This document shows positions 34,241 to 43,568 of a stretch of 64,000 nt of DNA, in pieces (position 1 is the first letter of the stretch; every line of letters starts with the position of its first letter). Under the pieces are notes generated by a model that did not search any database, was not told the origin of the DNA, and saw only the letters and a program-made list of their open reading frames with translations. The position numbers and the translations under genes are program-made. Origin of the DNA: DASRDB01 sp035652815 (GTDB lineage Bacteria; Chloroflexota; Ktedonobacteria; Ktedonobacterales; Ktedonobacteraceae); assembly GCA_035652815.1 (NCBI GenBank), contig DASRDB010000022.1, positions 372,001 to 436,000 of the forward strand, read 5' to 3'.

Positions 34241-35803
34241 ATGTTTAAAACGCTGGTGATTGGTACGCAACTACGCAAGCAGTACCGTGTTGAAAAACTA
34301 TTGGGACAAACTTCCGATAGCGCCGTATATCTGGTGAGTGGAGAGGTGTTGGTAGAGAACCCCGATGGAAAGCAGCATCTCGCGACCCGTTTTGCTTTAA
34401 AAGAGTTCTCTGTTCCAGATCGATATGTTCGGCACCAGGTCAATTTTGAGATTATGCATTTGCGAAGCGTTGACCATCCTCATCTTCCGCATGTCTACGA
34501 TATTTTCAATATCAATAAATATAATCGCCTCTATATCTTAATGGACTATGTTGAAGGTCAATCCCTTGAGCAGTTGCGCTTGCAACAATTTCACAAACGT
34601 TTTTCGCCGGTGCAGGTGCGCGAGATACTGGAACCGGTAATGGATGCGGTCACGTATTTACATTCGTTACAACCGCCACTGTTTCATCAGCAGATTCGAG
34701 CTGAGAATATTCTCCTTGTGGGTGAGGAAAAGAACCCGGTTCTGGTGAACTTTGGTGTGTGCAGGCAGTATCTGTTGAAAGAGAGCGATAGCAATACGCG
34801 CCGTCAACTGTTTGGGTATGATGCCCCCGAACTGTACCGGGGTGAAACGGGGATAGGTACGGATATCTACGAGCTTGGAGCGACCTGCTATGCTTTGCTG
34901 ACGGGCTTTGTGCCAGCGCATGCCATGCTTCGTAAGAGCCAGCTTGAGAGGACAGGGGTTGATCCACTTAAAGCGGCGAATCGTTTTGTATCGGATATTC
35001 CAGCATCAGTTGCCGGAGCTATTCAGCGCGCCCTCTCGCTTAATCCCGATCAACGTTTTGCAACGGTGGAAGCGTTCAAGGAGGCTTTGCAGGATACCAG
35101 ATACGGCAAGCAAGAACCAACCAGACCGCTCTTTATCACGAGAGAGGCGGAGCTAGTTGAACCGGTCCCCGTGACGACGATGCGGAAAGATGAACAGGAT
35201 GTAACCACTGAGAGTTTAATGATTCCCCCAACTCCTCAGCACATACCAAGAACGCTTTCCCTTTTTCCATTGACGGAATTACCTCGTAAGCTGGCGCGCC
35301 GGAAGATTCCTGTCGTAGCTTTTCTTTTGATTGTACTCCTGGCTCTTGTAGGAACTTCTTCGGGACTCTTATTGGCATTGGGAATGCGCCATGCTGGAAA
35401 TGCCTCGTCGTTGACCGCAACCATTGAGCATAGTGGGGCTACTCCGACCAGGACCTCCATCATGACTCCGCCGGTCACGCTTGCAGGTACATACAAAGGG
35501 AAAATGTTTGATCTCGCTATGAATAGTACGGATGCAATGTCGCTAATCGATCTTCAGCAATATGGCACGCGCTTTACTGGGAGATTTGTCGGCATGTACG
35601 TTCAAGGACCGTTCGAGGGGAATATCAATGTTGCCAGGCAGATTTCCTTTACCGTGAAGGATGCAAACGGTCATGCAGTACTCTCGTTTTCGGGAGCCAT
35701 ACAAACCGACGGCAATATTGCCGGAACCTATTGTAGTTTGACGAAGCAGGAGCGGTGTTCCGGCGCATATGGTATCTGGAGCGCCGCCCCTGCCTCGCCT
35801 TGA
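34241..35803 (+). CDS. Membrane pseudokinase (Ser/Thr kinase fold)
   Basis: A 520-residue protein with a kinase-like domain (about 10-275), one TM helix (about 355-380, VVAFLLIVLLALVGTSSGLLL) and an external beta-rich domain (about 410-520, LAGTYKGKMFDLAMNS ... FTGRFVGMYVQGPFEGNI). The ATP-anchoring K54 is kept (RFALKEFSV). The catalytic loop is H149-Q-Q151-I-R153-A-E-N instead of HRDxKxxN, and DFG is N170-F-G, so both catalytic and metal-binding Asp are lost; the glycine loop is weak too. It is therefore probably a signalling scaffold or nucleotide-binding sensor. It stands divergent from the DUF4397-sortase operon and ends 1 base from the convergent enoyl-CoA hydratase. Confidence 0.88.
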   Translation: MFKTLVIGTQLRKQYRVEKLLGQTSDSAVYLVSGEVLVENPDGKQHLATRFALKEFSVPDRYVRHQVNFEIMHLRSVDHPHLPHVYDIFNINKYNRLYILMDYVEGQSLEQLRLQQFHKRFSPVQVREILEPVMDAVTYLHSLQPPLFHQQIRAENILLVGEEKNPVLVNFGVCRQYLLKESDSNTRRQLFGYDAPELYRGETGIGTDIYELGATCYALLTGFVPAHAMLRKSQLERTGVDPLKAANRFVSDIPASVAGAIQRALSLNPDQRFATVEAFKEALQDTRYGKQEPTRPLFITREAELVEPVPVTTMRKDEQDVTTESLMIPPTPQHIPRTLSLFPLTELPRKLARRKIPVVAFLLIVLLALVGTSSGLLLALGMRHAGNASSLTATIEHSGATPTRTSIMTPPVTLAGTYKGKMFDLAMNSTDAMSLIDLQQYGTRFTGRFVGMYVQGPFEGNINVARQISFTVKDANGHAVLSFSGAIQTDGNIAGTYCSLTKQERCSGAYGIWSAAPASP

Positions 35804-35804
35804 T

Positions 35805-36596
35805 TTACGTTGTCCAGCGGGCTTTCCGTTTCTCGAGGAAGGCGCGCAGGCCCTCCTGTCCCTCTTCGCTTACGCGCAACGCAGCGATGGTTTCAGCGGT
35901 GAAACGGCGGGCGGTATCGTGATCCATGCGGCCAACGTTCAGAGCGAGCGCTTTGCAGGCGCGTAGAGCCTGTGGGGCGCTGGTCAGCAATTCACCGATG
36001 ACCTTTTGCACAGCGTTATCCAGTTCCTCGGCACTGGTGACGATATGTACCAGGCCGATTTCCTTTGCGCGGACTGGTGTGAAGCGTTCACCGGTCACGA
36101 AAAGAACGCGGGCGTGCGTTTCGCCAATTTTGCGCAGGACGTAGGGGGAGATCACGGCAGGAGCGATACCCAGCTTGACCTCGCTGAAACCCAGGCGAGC
36201 GTGGTCGGCAGCGAGGACAATGTCGCAGACGGAGAGCAGGCCAAGGCCGCCTCCCAATGCGCTGCCGTTGACACGTGCTATTACAGGGCAGGGGAAGGTA
36301 TTGATGGTGTCGAACAGGTCGGCCATGCGCAGGGCATCCTCCAGATTTTGCTCCTGGGTATAATTTGCCGCGTCCCGCATCATGTTGATATCGGCTCCCG
36401 CGCTGAAAGAGGGGCCGTCTCCCGTGAGAATGACCGCGTGCAGCTTTGTGTCTGAGGCGAGATCAGTAAAGGCAGCTTGCAGGTCGCGTACAAGCTGCGT
36501 GTTGAATGAATTATGTTGTTCGGCGCGCCGCATGGTAACAGTTGCAATCTTGTCCTGATGGCTGCGCTCTACGGTAACATGTGTATAGGTTGGCAT
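35805..36596 (-). CDS. Enoyl-CoA hydratase / methylglutaconyl-CoA hydratase-like
   Basis: A 263-residue crotonase-fold enzyme. The oxyanion loop HAVILTGDGPSFSAGADINMM and the second block RVNGSALGGGLGLLSVCDIVLAADHARLGFSEVKLGIAPA are clear. The catalytic Glu of the first site (SVCD loop) is not obvious and should be checked by alignment. Sixteen bases separate it from the upstream methylcrotonyl-CoA carboxylase beta gene, with AGGAG before its ATG, so it is the second gene of that operon. The setting favours methylglutaconyl-CoA hydratase of leucine breakdown (LiuC-like). Confidence 0.85.
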   Translation of the reverse strand: MPTYTHVTVERSHQDKIATVTMRRAEQHNSFNTQLVRDLQAAFTDLASDTKLHAVILTGDGPSFSAGADINMMRDAANYTQEQNLEDALRMADLFDTINTFPCPVIARVNGSALGGGLGLLSVCDIVLAADHARLGFSEVKLGIAPAVISPYVLRKIGETHARVLFVTGERFTPVRAKEIGLVHIVTSAEELDNAVQKVIGELLTSAPQALRACKALALNVGRMDHDTARRFTAETIAALRVSEEGQEGLRAFLEKRKARWTT

Positions 36597-36612
36597 TTAT
36601 CTACTCCTGAAA

Positions 36613-38220
36613 TCACATTCGGAAGACGCCAAAGGGTGTATCGGGCATGGGCGCGTTGAGCGAGGCAGCGATGCCAAGAGCCAGTACGGTGCGAGTATCG
36701 CGAGGATCGATGATGCCATCATCCCAGATACGGGCGGTGCTGTAGTAGGGGCTGCCTTCTTCCTCGTATTTTTCCAGGATGGGGCGTTTGAATTCGGCCT
36801 CTTCCTCCTCGCTCATCGTTTTGCCACGCGCCGCCAATCCCTCTTTACGAACGGTCGCCAGCACACTCGCAGCCTGTTCGCCACCCATGACCGAGATACG
36901 AGCGTTCGGCCACATCCAGAGTTGGCGCGGAGAATAGGCGCGACCGCACATGCCATAGTTGCCTGCGCCAAAGGAACCGCCGATGATGACGGTAAAACGT
37001 GGGACGGGAGCATTGGCTACGGCCATCACCATCTTCGCGCCATCCTTCGCGATGCCGCCATTCTCATACTGCTTGCCGACCATGAAGCCGGTAATGTTTT
37101 GTAGGAAGATAAGCGGCGTCGAACGCTGGCCGCACAGTTCGATGAAATGGGTGGCCTTGAGCGCACTTTCAGAGAACAGGATACCATTATTGGCAATGAT
37201 TCCGACCGGATAGCCCATCAGACGGGCGAAGCCGCACACAAGCGTGGTGCCGTAAAGTTCCTTGAACTCGTGAAAGCGGCTGCCATCAACCAGGCGCGCA
37301 ATGATCTCGCGCACATCGTAGCTTTTGCGGCTATCTTTTGGCACGATGCCATAGAGATCAGAGGCATCGTAGAGTGGTGGCTCCGGTGGGGAAATCTCCC
37401 AGGGAATATACTTGCGCCGATTGAGGTTGGCGACGATGCTGCGCACGATGGCAAGCGCATGCTCGTCGTTGATGGCGTAGTGATCGGTCACGCCAGAGGT
37501 TCGACAGTGAACGTCAGCGCCGCCCAGTTCTTCGGCGGTGACTTCCTCGCCCGTCGCAGCCTTGACCAGTGGTGGGCCACCCAGGAAGATGGTGCCGTTG
37601 CCGCGCACGATCACCGTTTCATCGCTCATGGCCGGAACGTAGGCTCCGCCAGCAGTACAGGAACCCATCACGGCGGCGATCTGCGGAATGCGCTGGCTCG
37701 ACATGCGCGCCTGGTTATAGAAAATGCGCCCGAAGTGGTCGCGGTCGGGAAAGACTTCGGCTTGCAAGGGCAGAAACGCGCCGCCCGAATCGACAAGGTA
37801 GATGCAGGGCAGGTGATTCTGCTCGGCAATCTCCTGGGCGCGCAGGTGCTTTTTAACGGTCATAGGATAGTAGGTTCCGCCTTTGACTGTGGCATCATTG
37901 GCGACGATCACACACTCCTGCCCCTCGACGACACCAATGCCGATGACAATGCCAGCCGAAGGGGCCTCATTGTCGTACATGTCCCAGGCGGCAAGCGCGC
38001 TAAATTCAAGGAATGGCGTATCGGGGTCGCACAGCAACTGGATACGCTCGCGAGCCAGCAGTTTGTTGCGCTTGCGGTGCCTGGCAATGGCCTCTTCGCC
38101 CCCGCCCTGCTGCACCAGCCGGATACGCTCGTTCAGTTGCGCCAGCAGTTGCTCAAAATACGCAGCATTTTCACGAAATTCGAGGCTATTACGATCTACG
38201 CGACTTTCAAGAATGCCCAT
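36613..38220 (-). CDS. Methylcrotonyl-CoA carboxylase beta subunit (carboxyltransferase)
   Basis: A 535-residue carboxyltransferase subunit, moving CO2 from biotin to the acyl-CoA. Signatures of the MCC-beta group: LARERIQLLCDPDTPFLEFS, YYPMTVKKHLRAQEIA, VDSGGAFLPLQAEVFPDRDHFGRIFYNQ and later IIGGSFGAGNYGMCGRAY and WMWPNARISVMGGEQAA. The frame is open 29 codons upstream to 38307, but ATG at 38218-38220 (MGILESRVDRNS) has AGAGGAAC before it and fits the family start. It is in an operon with the enoyl-CoA hydratase. Its alpha partner is probably the gene at 29.2-31.2 kb. Confidence 0.93.
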   Translation of the reverse strand: MGILESRVDRNSLEFRENAAYFEQLLAQLNERIRLVQQGGGEEAIARHRKRNKLLARERIQLLCDPDTPFLEFSALAAWDMYDNEAPSAGIVIGIGVVEGQECVIVANDATVKGGTYYPMTVKKHLRAQEIAEQNHLPCIYLVDSGGAFLPLQAEVFPDRDHFGRIFYNQARMSSQRIPQIAAVMGSCTAGGAYVPAMSDETVIVRGNGTIFLGGPPLVKAATGEEVTAEELGGADVHCRTSGVTDHYAINDEHALAIVRSIVANLNRRKYIPWEISPPEPPLYDASDLYGIVPKDSRKSYDVREIIARLVDGSRFHEFKELYGTTLVCGFARLMGYPVGIIANNGILFSESALKATHFIELCGQRSTPLIFLQNITGFMVGKQYENGGIAKDGAKMVMAVANAPVPRFTVIIGGSFGAGNYGMCGRAYSPRQLWMWPNARISVMGGEQAASVLATVRKEGLAARGKTMSEEEEAEFKRPILEKYEEEGSPYYSTARIWDDGIIDPRDTRTVLALGIAASLNAPMPDTPFGVFRM

Positions 38221-38331
38221 ATGTTTGTAGTTCCTCTCGACGACGTTGTCTGGGATGAAAAACGGGTTACGTGTTTGCAGAATAGCACCGCGAATTGGGA
38301 GCGTCAAGGGCGAGGGGAAGCCAGGAGTGTA

Positions 38332-38420
38332 GGGGGACCGAAAGCCACCCGCAAGAGGATGCCTCTACAATACAACGCAGCCTGTAGAGGCATCCCCTTG
38401 CGGGCGGCTTTCGGTCCCCC
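38332..38420. repeat. Intergenic palindromic repeat, family 1 copy B
   Basis: 38-bp arms (38332-38369 and 38383-38420) with two mismatches, both G-U compatible in RNA, around a 13-base loop. The left arm begins GGGGGACCGAAAGCC and ends GATGCCTCTACA. The inner part is alignable with family 1 copy A at 650-732. The surrounding gap, 38221-38545, holds no other feature. Confidence 0.82.
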
Positions 38421-38545
38421 ATTCTACAGGTGCTTTCTGGTGTCTCTCTCCACAAACATGTCGGGAGCGAGGTATGATAGAATGAAATCCAATACAGAAC
38501 AATAAACTCTTTGAGAGCCATTGCAGTAGATGGGAGTATCCCGCC

Positions 38546-40480
38546 ATGTTTTCTCCTTCCCAGAATAATGCATCTCCTCTGTCCTCTTCGTTAGAGCAAT
38601 CGATGTTGGTGGCTGTTCCCTGGAAAGATGTCATTATTGACGATTCCTTCTGGGAACCGCGTCTGCGTGCTAACCGCGAGCGCACTTTGCCACATATTTA
38701 CCGCTTTTATCAAGACACAGGCCGAATCGATGCGTTTCGCCTCAACTGGAAACCTGGACAGGTGCCAGTACCGCATGTCTTCTGGGATTCGGATGTTGCA
38801 AAATGGCTCGAGGCGACCTGCTACAGTCTCGCCACTCATCCTGATGCAGAGTTGGAGCGGCAGGTTGACGAACTGGTTGCTCTGATCATCTCAGCCCAGC
38901 AGCCCGATGGTTATCTCAACACCCATTTTACGGCGGTCGAACCCGAGAAACGCTGGACAAACCTGCGTGACTGGCACGAGTTGTACTGTGCCGGACACCT
39001 CATGGAAGCGGCAGTAGCGCATTTTCAGGCCACCGGCAAGCGTGACTTGCTGGATGCCCTGTCTCGCTACGCCGATCACATAGATAGCGTTTTTGGGCGC
39101 GAACCGGGGAAGAAACGTGGCTATTGTGGTCATGAAGAGATCGAACTCGCGCTGGTAAAACTGTACCGCGCTACCGGAGAAAGCCGCTACCTGCGCCTCA
39201 GCCAGTATTTTATCGACGAGCGTGGGCAGCAACCCCATTATTACGATATCGAGGCGCGAGAGCGAGGAGAAGACCCGCGAGCATTCTGGGCGCGTACCTA
39301 CGAATATAACCAATCGCATCTCCCTGTGCGCGAGCAGCAGGAAGTGACCGGCCATGCTGTAAGAGCCATGTACCTCTACAGTGCGATGACGGACCTGGCT
39401 CGCGAGGGCCATGATGAGAGTTTGCTGACTGTCTGCAAACGGCTCTGGGATCATCTCTGCTCAACTCGTCTCTATCTCACGGGCGGCCTCGGTTCATCCT
39501 CATCAAACGAAGGCTTCTCGGCTGACTATGATCTGCCAAACGAGAGCGCCTATGCCGAGACGTGCGCAGCCATCGGACTCGTCTTCTGGAGTCATCGCCT
39601 GCTTCAGGTGGAATGTGATGCGCGCTATGCCGATATTCTGGAAACGGCGCTCTATAATTGCGTTCTCAGTGGTGTTTCGCTTGCTGGCGCGAGGTTCTTC
39701 TATGATAATCCGCTTGCCAGTCAAGGATGGCATCATCGCCAGGAAGGATTTGAGTGTTCCTGTTGCCCACCCAATATTGCGCGTCTGCTGGCCTCTCTTG
39801 GGCAGTACATCTATGCTGCCAACGAGAAAGAGGTTGCTGTTCACCTCTATATTCAGAGTACAGCGCAACTGAATGTCGGTGGACGTGCAGTTACGCTACG
39901 ACAGGAAACAAACTATCCATGGAATGGCACAGTAACGTTGCGACTTGATATGACCGAACCTGCGACGTTTGCGCTGAAACTGCGGCTGCCAGGCTGGTGT
40001 CGTTCTACCTCTCTTCGCATCAATGGACAGATGTATGATCTTGCCGGTCATGTGGAATGCGGCTATGTTCATATCGAACGCCAATGGCAGGCAGGTGATA
40101 TTGTAACGCTTGAACTCGCCATGCCAGTCGAACGTGTATATGCCTATCCCAATGTGCGCCAGGATGCCGGATGCGTTGCCCTCAAGTGCGGTCCGCTGGT
40201 CTATTGCCTGGAAGGAGTCGATCATTCTGTACCGCTTCATCGCATTGTCCTGCCGGAAAATGTCGAACTTTCAAACACCTTTGAAGCAGGTATGTTGGAT
40301 GGAGTTGTTGTGATACACGGTCAGGCGCTTGGTGAGAATGATGCTGATTGGGGTAAGTTGCTCTACAGAACAACGCCACCCGAAAGGATTCCCACAATTA
40401 TTACCGCCATCCCCTATTATGCCTGGGATAACCGTCAACCAGGGGAAATGCGTGTATGGCTGCGGAGAACGGAGGGCTAA
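38546..40480 (+). CDS. GH127 beta-L-arabinofuranosidase-like glycosidase
   Basis: A 644-residue glycosidase of the DUF1680/GH127 family. The N-terminal block VPWKDVIIDDSFWEPRLRANRERTLPHIY precedes an (alpha/alpha)6 barrel, and a beta-sandwich follows from about residue 430. Active-site residues known from Bifidobacterium HypBA1 can be placed: E338 and C340 in AETCAAIG, and the C406-C407 pair in FECSCCPPN, which with the zinc form the Cys-nucleophile centre. There is no signal peptide, so it acts on imported arabino-oligosaccharides. No neighbouring sugar transporter. It is convergent with the DNA methylase. Confidence 0.92.
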   Translation: MFSPSQNNASPLSSSLEQSMLVAVPWKDVIIDDSFWEPRLRANRERTLPHIYRFYQDTGRIDAFRLNWKPGQVPVPHVFWDSDVAKWLEATCYSLATHPDAELERQVDELVALIISAQQPDGYLNTHFTAVEPEKRWTNLRDWHELYCAGHLMEAAVAHFQATGKRDLLDALSRYADHIDSVFGREPGKKRGYCGHEEIELALVKLYRATGESRYLRLSQYFIDERGQQPHYYDIEARERGEDPRAFWARTYEYNQSHLPVREQQEVTGHAVRAMYLYSAMTDLAREGHDESLLTVCKRLWDHLCSTRLYLTGGLGSSSSNEGFSADYDLPNESAYAETCAAIGLVFWSHRLLQVECDARYADILETALYNCVLSGVSLAGARFFYDNPLASQGWHHRQEGFECSCCPPNIARLLASLGQYIYAANEKEVAVHLYIQSTAQLNVGGRAVTLRQETNYPWNGTVTLRLDMTEPATFALKLRLPGWCRSTSLRINGQMYDLAGHVECGYVHIERQWQAGDIVTLELAMPVERVYAYPNVRQDAGCVALKCGPLVYCLEGVDHSVPLHRIVLPENVELSNTFEAGMLDGVVVIHGQALGENDADWGKLLYRTTPPERIPTIITAIPYYAWDNRQPGEMRVWLRRTEG

Positions 40481-40489
40481 TGTTCAGCT

Positions 40490-42706
40490 TTAATAAGCAT
40501 CTTCTGTATAAATCTGCTCAATGTCCCTGTCTACTTTCCTTATCAATATATCAATATAATCGTGTTGCGACTTTGCTTCGGAAGCGGGTAAGTCGTTCAT
40601 CATTTTGTACTGTTCCTGCACCTCTTCAACCAGGCGGGCGATTTCCATTTGTTTTTCAAGCGGAATGATTTTAATGGGCAGGCGTTTCCATACATCGGGG
40701 TAGATGCGATTTTTGCGCGTGCCTTCGTGCAAGTTTGTAAGCAGGTAGTGGCGGATGAAGCGACTGTTGATGATGGCGAGTAGGTAGCGGAGATCAAAAT
40801 CCCTTGATAAGGTGGACAGATCAGTTCTACCACTGATCTGCATAGATTTGCGCACGACACGTTGAATGCCGCGCTCTTGAAGAACGTCTGCCGTTTCTAA
40901 GGTGTGCCAGGGAACAACGACCTGAACGCTGTGGTTGGCGAAGAGTCCTTCGGTGTCGTAATAGCCGCCGGATGTTTCACCGAGCAGGAGTTTTTCTGGT
41001 GTTCGGAAAAGAGCAATGTAGCGTGGGGCACGCATATCCGGCAGGTATTTTTCATAGGCGACATAGCGTATTCGACGCAGATGATAGCAATCAATGTCGT
41101 TGCCGAGAACACCGTTATCAGGGTAGTCTGCCGGTCTTTGCATTACTTTATCAGGCATGAGAAAGACATCGTGCAGGGTAAAACGCTTTTTGCGCTCTCC
41201 ATCCTGCAATGTATCATGAAATTCACTGCTCTGCGCCTCGATTCCAGTGCCAATGTAGACAAGAGCGCAGAGGGGAAGCGTGTTTGCCATCAGGTGCGTG
41301 TTCAACGTGGAATTGTAACGCCAACGGAAGAGTTGATCGTAGTGCTTTTGTGGTAATGAAGTTAATGTCTCGTAGTGCATACAATCGGTCCGTAGATGGC
41401 GTCTTCGTAAAGGCTGATGTTGTGGAACGGGAGAACAGTTTTCAAGACTGATGATGGTACTTTCGATAGCGGCAGAAGGAAACAGGCGCAGGCCTGGGAA
41501 GAAATCAATCTGCAAAAGCCGATAATCGGTGGAGAGGGTAGAACGGAGGCGATCAGCATACCCTTCGGTTTCGATACCGCTTGAGACAATCAGGCTCAGA
41601 CGTCCAGTAAGCGGGCGCAATAATTGCAGATTGCGCTCGAAGAATGGCACGAAGAGGTCCCATTTTTGGTGTAACAGACTATACCAACCGCTTTTAGCGA
41701 TGGTCTCACGATAGGCTAAATTGTTAAAGCTTTCATGCGCGCTTACGTAGGGTGGGTTGCCAACCAGACAATCGAAACCTGCTTCAGGTATGCCTGGAAG
41801 CTGCTTATCAGGAGTAGTAAGTACATCAATGCAATAAATGGGCAGGCGTTCAAAGCACCCCATTGCTTCACTTTCATTACATACAAATGGCAGGCATTGC
41901 AGCAGCAAATTGAGACGGGCAAGATAACAGGCGAATGGATTGAGATCAAAGCCGATGATGGTCGAGGTGAGGATAGATAAGGCTTCTGATGAAGTAATGT
42001 CTGTACTTGAATGTTCAAGTATAGCTCGTTTGCGGGCGGATACTGCTACGAGGAATGAACCGGAGCCGCAGGAGAGATCACCAATCGATTGAGTTAAAAA
42101 GTCAAGGTAATTCTTATAGCCATCCTGGAAATAAGAGGGTATTGCCAGACTATCGAGCATATAGTTGACAAGATAGGCGGGCGTATAGAACTGACCGGTC
42201 CTGGCGCGATTTTTGGTATCGATGAAACCTTCATTGTAGATACTACCGAGAATATCGGACGAGAGGTTTTTGAAGCTGTAGTGTGAAAGGATATTGGAAA
42301 GCATAGACAACAGTGAGGAATGGGGAGTATACCACGCGAAAAGATGTGCAAAACCGGTCTGATTGGGTAAATGAGAGGAGCAACAGGCTTCCTGGCTATA
42401 TTTGATGCTGATAGTATTTGCGCAATGCGGAGTCTGCCATGTCAAGCCGTATTCTTCGCAAGCTCGCAATATAAAGAGATGGGCAAAGTGGATGAAAGCA
42501 GTTTGCAGGCAAAATTCTTCGCAAGGATTATGAAGAGGATGGGGTTGAATGGATTGCCACGATTGGAATGCGGGAAGTGCGCTTTTGTTTGCCTCTAAAT
42601 GTTCGAGGTGGGTATACACATCGGCAAGAAGGCTTTTCAAGGCAGGACGAAGCTGTCGAATGAAGGTTTTGATTGTTGCAGGACTGGCCGATAACTGTAT
42701 TGTCAT
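40490..42706 (-). CDS. Eco57I-like N6-adenine DNA methyltransferase
   Basis: A 738-residue class I methylase of the Eco57I/type IIG-like group. The SAM-binding motif I is DLSCGSGSFLVAVSARKR, followed by FDLNPFACYLARLNLLLQ. The catalytic motif IV is N317-P-P-Y320 (DCLVGNPPYVSAHES). The C-terminal third (SSEFHDTLQDG ... YEKYLPDM ... DLRYLLAIINSRFIRHYLLTNLHEGTRKNRIYPDVWKRLPI) resembles the TaqI-like specificity domain of such enzymes. There is no visible PD-(D/E)XK nuclease motif at the N-terminus and no restriction gene next door, so it may be a solitary methylase or the methylase part of a defence system. ATG has AGGGAG upstream; it follows marR by 38 bases on the same strand. Confidence 0.87.
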   Translation of the reverse strand: MTIQLSASPATIKTFIRQLRPALKSLLADVYTHLEHLEANKSALPAFQSWQSIQPHPLHNPCEEFCLQTAFIHFAHLFILRACEEYGLTWQTPHCANTISIKYSQEACCSSHLPNQTGFAHLFAWYTPHSSLLSMLSNILSHYSFKNLSSDILGSIYNEGFIDTKNRARTGQFYTPAYLVNYMLDSLAIPSYFQDGYKNYLDFLTQSIGDLSCGSGSFLVAVSARKRAILEHSSTDITSSEALSILTSTIIGFDLNPFACYLARLNLLLQCLPFVCNESEAMGCFERLPIYCIDVLTTPDKQLPGIPEAGFDCLVGNPPYVSAHESFNNLAYRETIAKSGWYSLLHQKWDLFVPFFERNLQLLRPLTGRLSLIVSSGIETEGYADRLRSTLSTDYRLLQIDFFPGLRLFPSAAIESTIISLENCSPVPQHQPLRRRHLRTDCMHYETLTSLPQKHYDQLFRWRYNSTLNTHLMANTLPLCALVYIGTGIEAQSSEFHDTLQDGERKKRFTLHDVFLMPDKVMQRPADYPDNGVLGNDIDCYHLRRIRYVAYEKYLPDMRAPRYIALFRTPEKLLLGETSGGYYDTEGLFANHSVQVVVPWHTLETADVLQERGIQRVVRKSMQISGRTDLSTLSRDFDLRYLLAIINSRFIRHYLLTNLHEGTRKNRIYPDVWKRLPIKIIPLEKQMEIARLVEEVQEQYKMMNDLPASEAKSQHDYIDILIRKVDRDIEQIYTEDAY

Positions 42707-42744
42707 GCGAGACTCCCTGAAAGAAGATCAATTAGTTCATTCCC

Positions 42745-43200
42745 TTATTCTTTTTCAGGTGCCTCTAAAATACGCTCGAAAACCTTTTCAATAACCTGGG
42801 CCTCTTCCAGGGAGAGAAATTGGGCAAAATACTGCATGATTCCCTGTGCATAAACAGGCCAGGCTCGTCGTAGGGCGGTTATTCCTTTCACTGTGATGAC
42901 AGCGTAAGCTCCCCTGCGGTCTGTACTGCTGCGGTCCCGTACCAGCAGACCTTCTGCTTCCAGGCGGTCTACCAGGCGGGTCAGCCCACTGCGGCTTAAC
43001 ACCACACGTTCCGCCAGTTCGTGCATGCGCAAGCGGCGTTCCGGCGCTTCATATAGCTCGATCAGGACATCATAGGATGAAAGCGGCAAACGCTCGGCAG
43101 CCACAAGATCGCGGTCGATTTTATCAACGATGGTGGCGTGCGCTTTGAGAAAGGCCCGCCATGCGGCATGGTGTTGATCTGAAAGACGTTCTTTACTCAT
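42745..43200 (-). CDS. MarR family transcriptional regulator
   Basis: A 151-residue winged-helix repressor: LPLSSYDVLIELYEAPERRLRMHELAERVVLSRSGLTRLVDRLEAEGLLVRDRSSTDRRGAYAVIT, with the wing motif DRRG. The ATG at 43198-43200 has AAGAGGC directly ahead; the frame is open 12 codons upstream from a non-ATG start. Divergent from a truncated Rieske gene, with repeated AGTTG-N6-CAACT palindromes between. Followed by the DNA methylase, which it may co-regulate. Ligand unknown. Confidence 0.92.
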   Translation of the reverse strand: MSKERLSDQHHAAWRAFLKAHATIVDKIDRDLVAAERLPLSSYDVLIELYEAPERRLRMHELAERVVLSRSGLTRLVDRLEAEGLLVRDRSSTDRRGAYAVITVKGITALRRAWPVYAQGIMQYFAQFLSLEEAQVIEKVFERILEAPEKE

Positions 43201-43222
43201 GCCTCTTAGTATATCATAATAA

Positions 43223-43291
43223 AGTTGTGTGCGCAACTATTGACAACGCAACTAAATAATGGTATATATTATTTAGTTGTATATGCAACTA
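43223..43291. promoter_or_regulatory. MarR operators and divergent promoter
   Basis: Three palindromes in 69 bases: AGTTG-N6-CAACT at 43223-43238; AACTAAATAAT-N7-ATTATTTAGTT (perfect 11-bp arms) at 43250-43278; TAGTTG-N6-CAACTA at 43274-43291. The outer two are the same motif 53 bases apart. A plus-strand promoter TTGACA (43240-43245), 17 bases, TATATA (43263-43268) is overlapped by the central palindrome, so binding there would block transcription. Confidence 0.75.
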
Positions 43292-43331
43292 TACGCAGAG
43301 CAACAATATACTGATGAAAAGGAGAGCAACA

Positions 43332-43568
43332 ATGAAGGTTGCGCTATGTTCTGTAGTGGATATTCCCGAAGAAGGAACCAAAGCTATCGACTTTTTTGGC
43401 CGTTCTGTTCTTGTATATAAAGTCGATGGGAAACCAAAAGCGGTTGCTAACGTTTGTCTGCACCTCGGCGGACCGCTTGAGCAGAAAGGCGACAAATTTG
43501 TCTGTCCCTGGCATGGTGCAGAGTATGGCTGCGCGGATGGCCGTCGTTTGGCCGGGCCTGCAGCTTAG
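43332..43568 (+). pseudogene. Rieske [2Fe-2S] protein, C-terminally truncated
   Basis: 78 codons of a small Rieske ferredoxin (MKVALCSVVDIPEEGTKAIDFF start, then ANVCLHLGGPL and FVCPWHGAEYG). Both Cys-x-His cluster motifs are present, but the product stops at GRRLAGPAA, while free-standing relatives normally continue about 20-25 more residues to finish the beta fold. The ATG at 43332 has AAAAGGAG ahead. A hydrophobic frame overlaps and continues in another reading frame. I read this as a deletion or frameshift that fused the remains of two genes. The truncated protein could still bind a cluster, but that is doubtful. Confidence 0.7.

Noticed and set aside
37147..38505. 452-codon plus-strand frame over the carboxyltransferase gene
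   Set aside because: Antisense to a conserved carboxylase and runs through the palindromic repeat; no recognisable domain.
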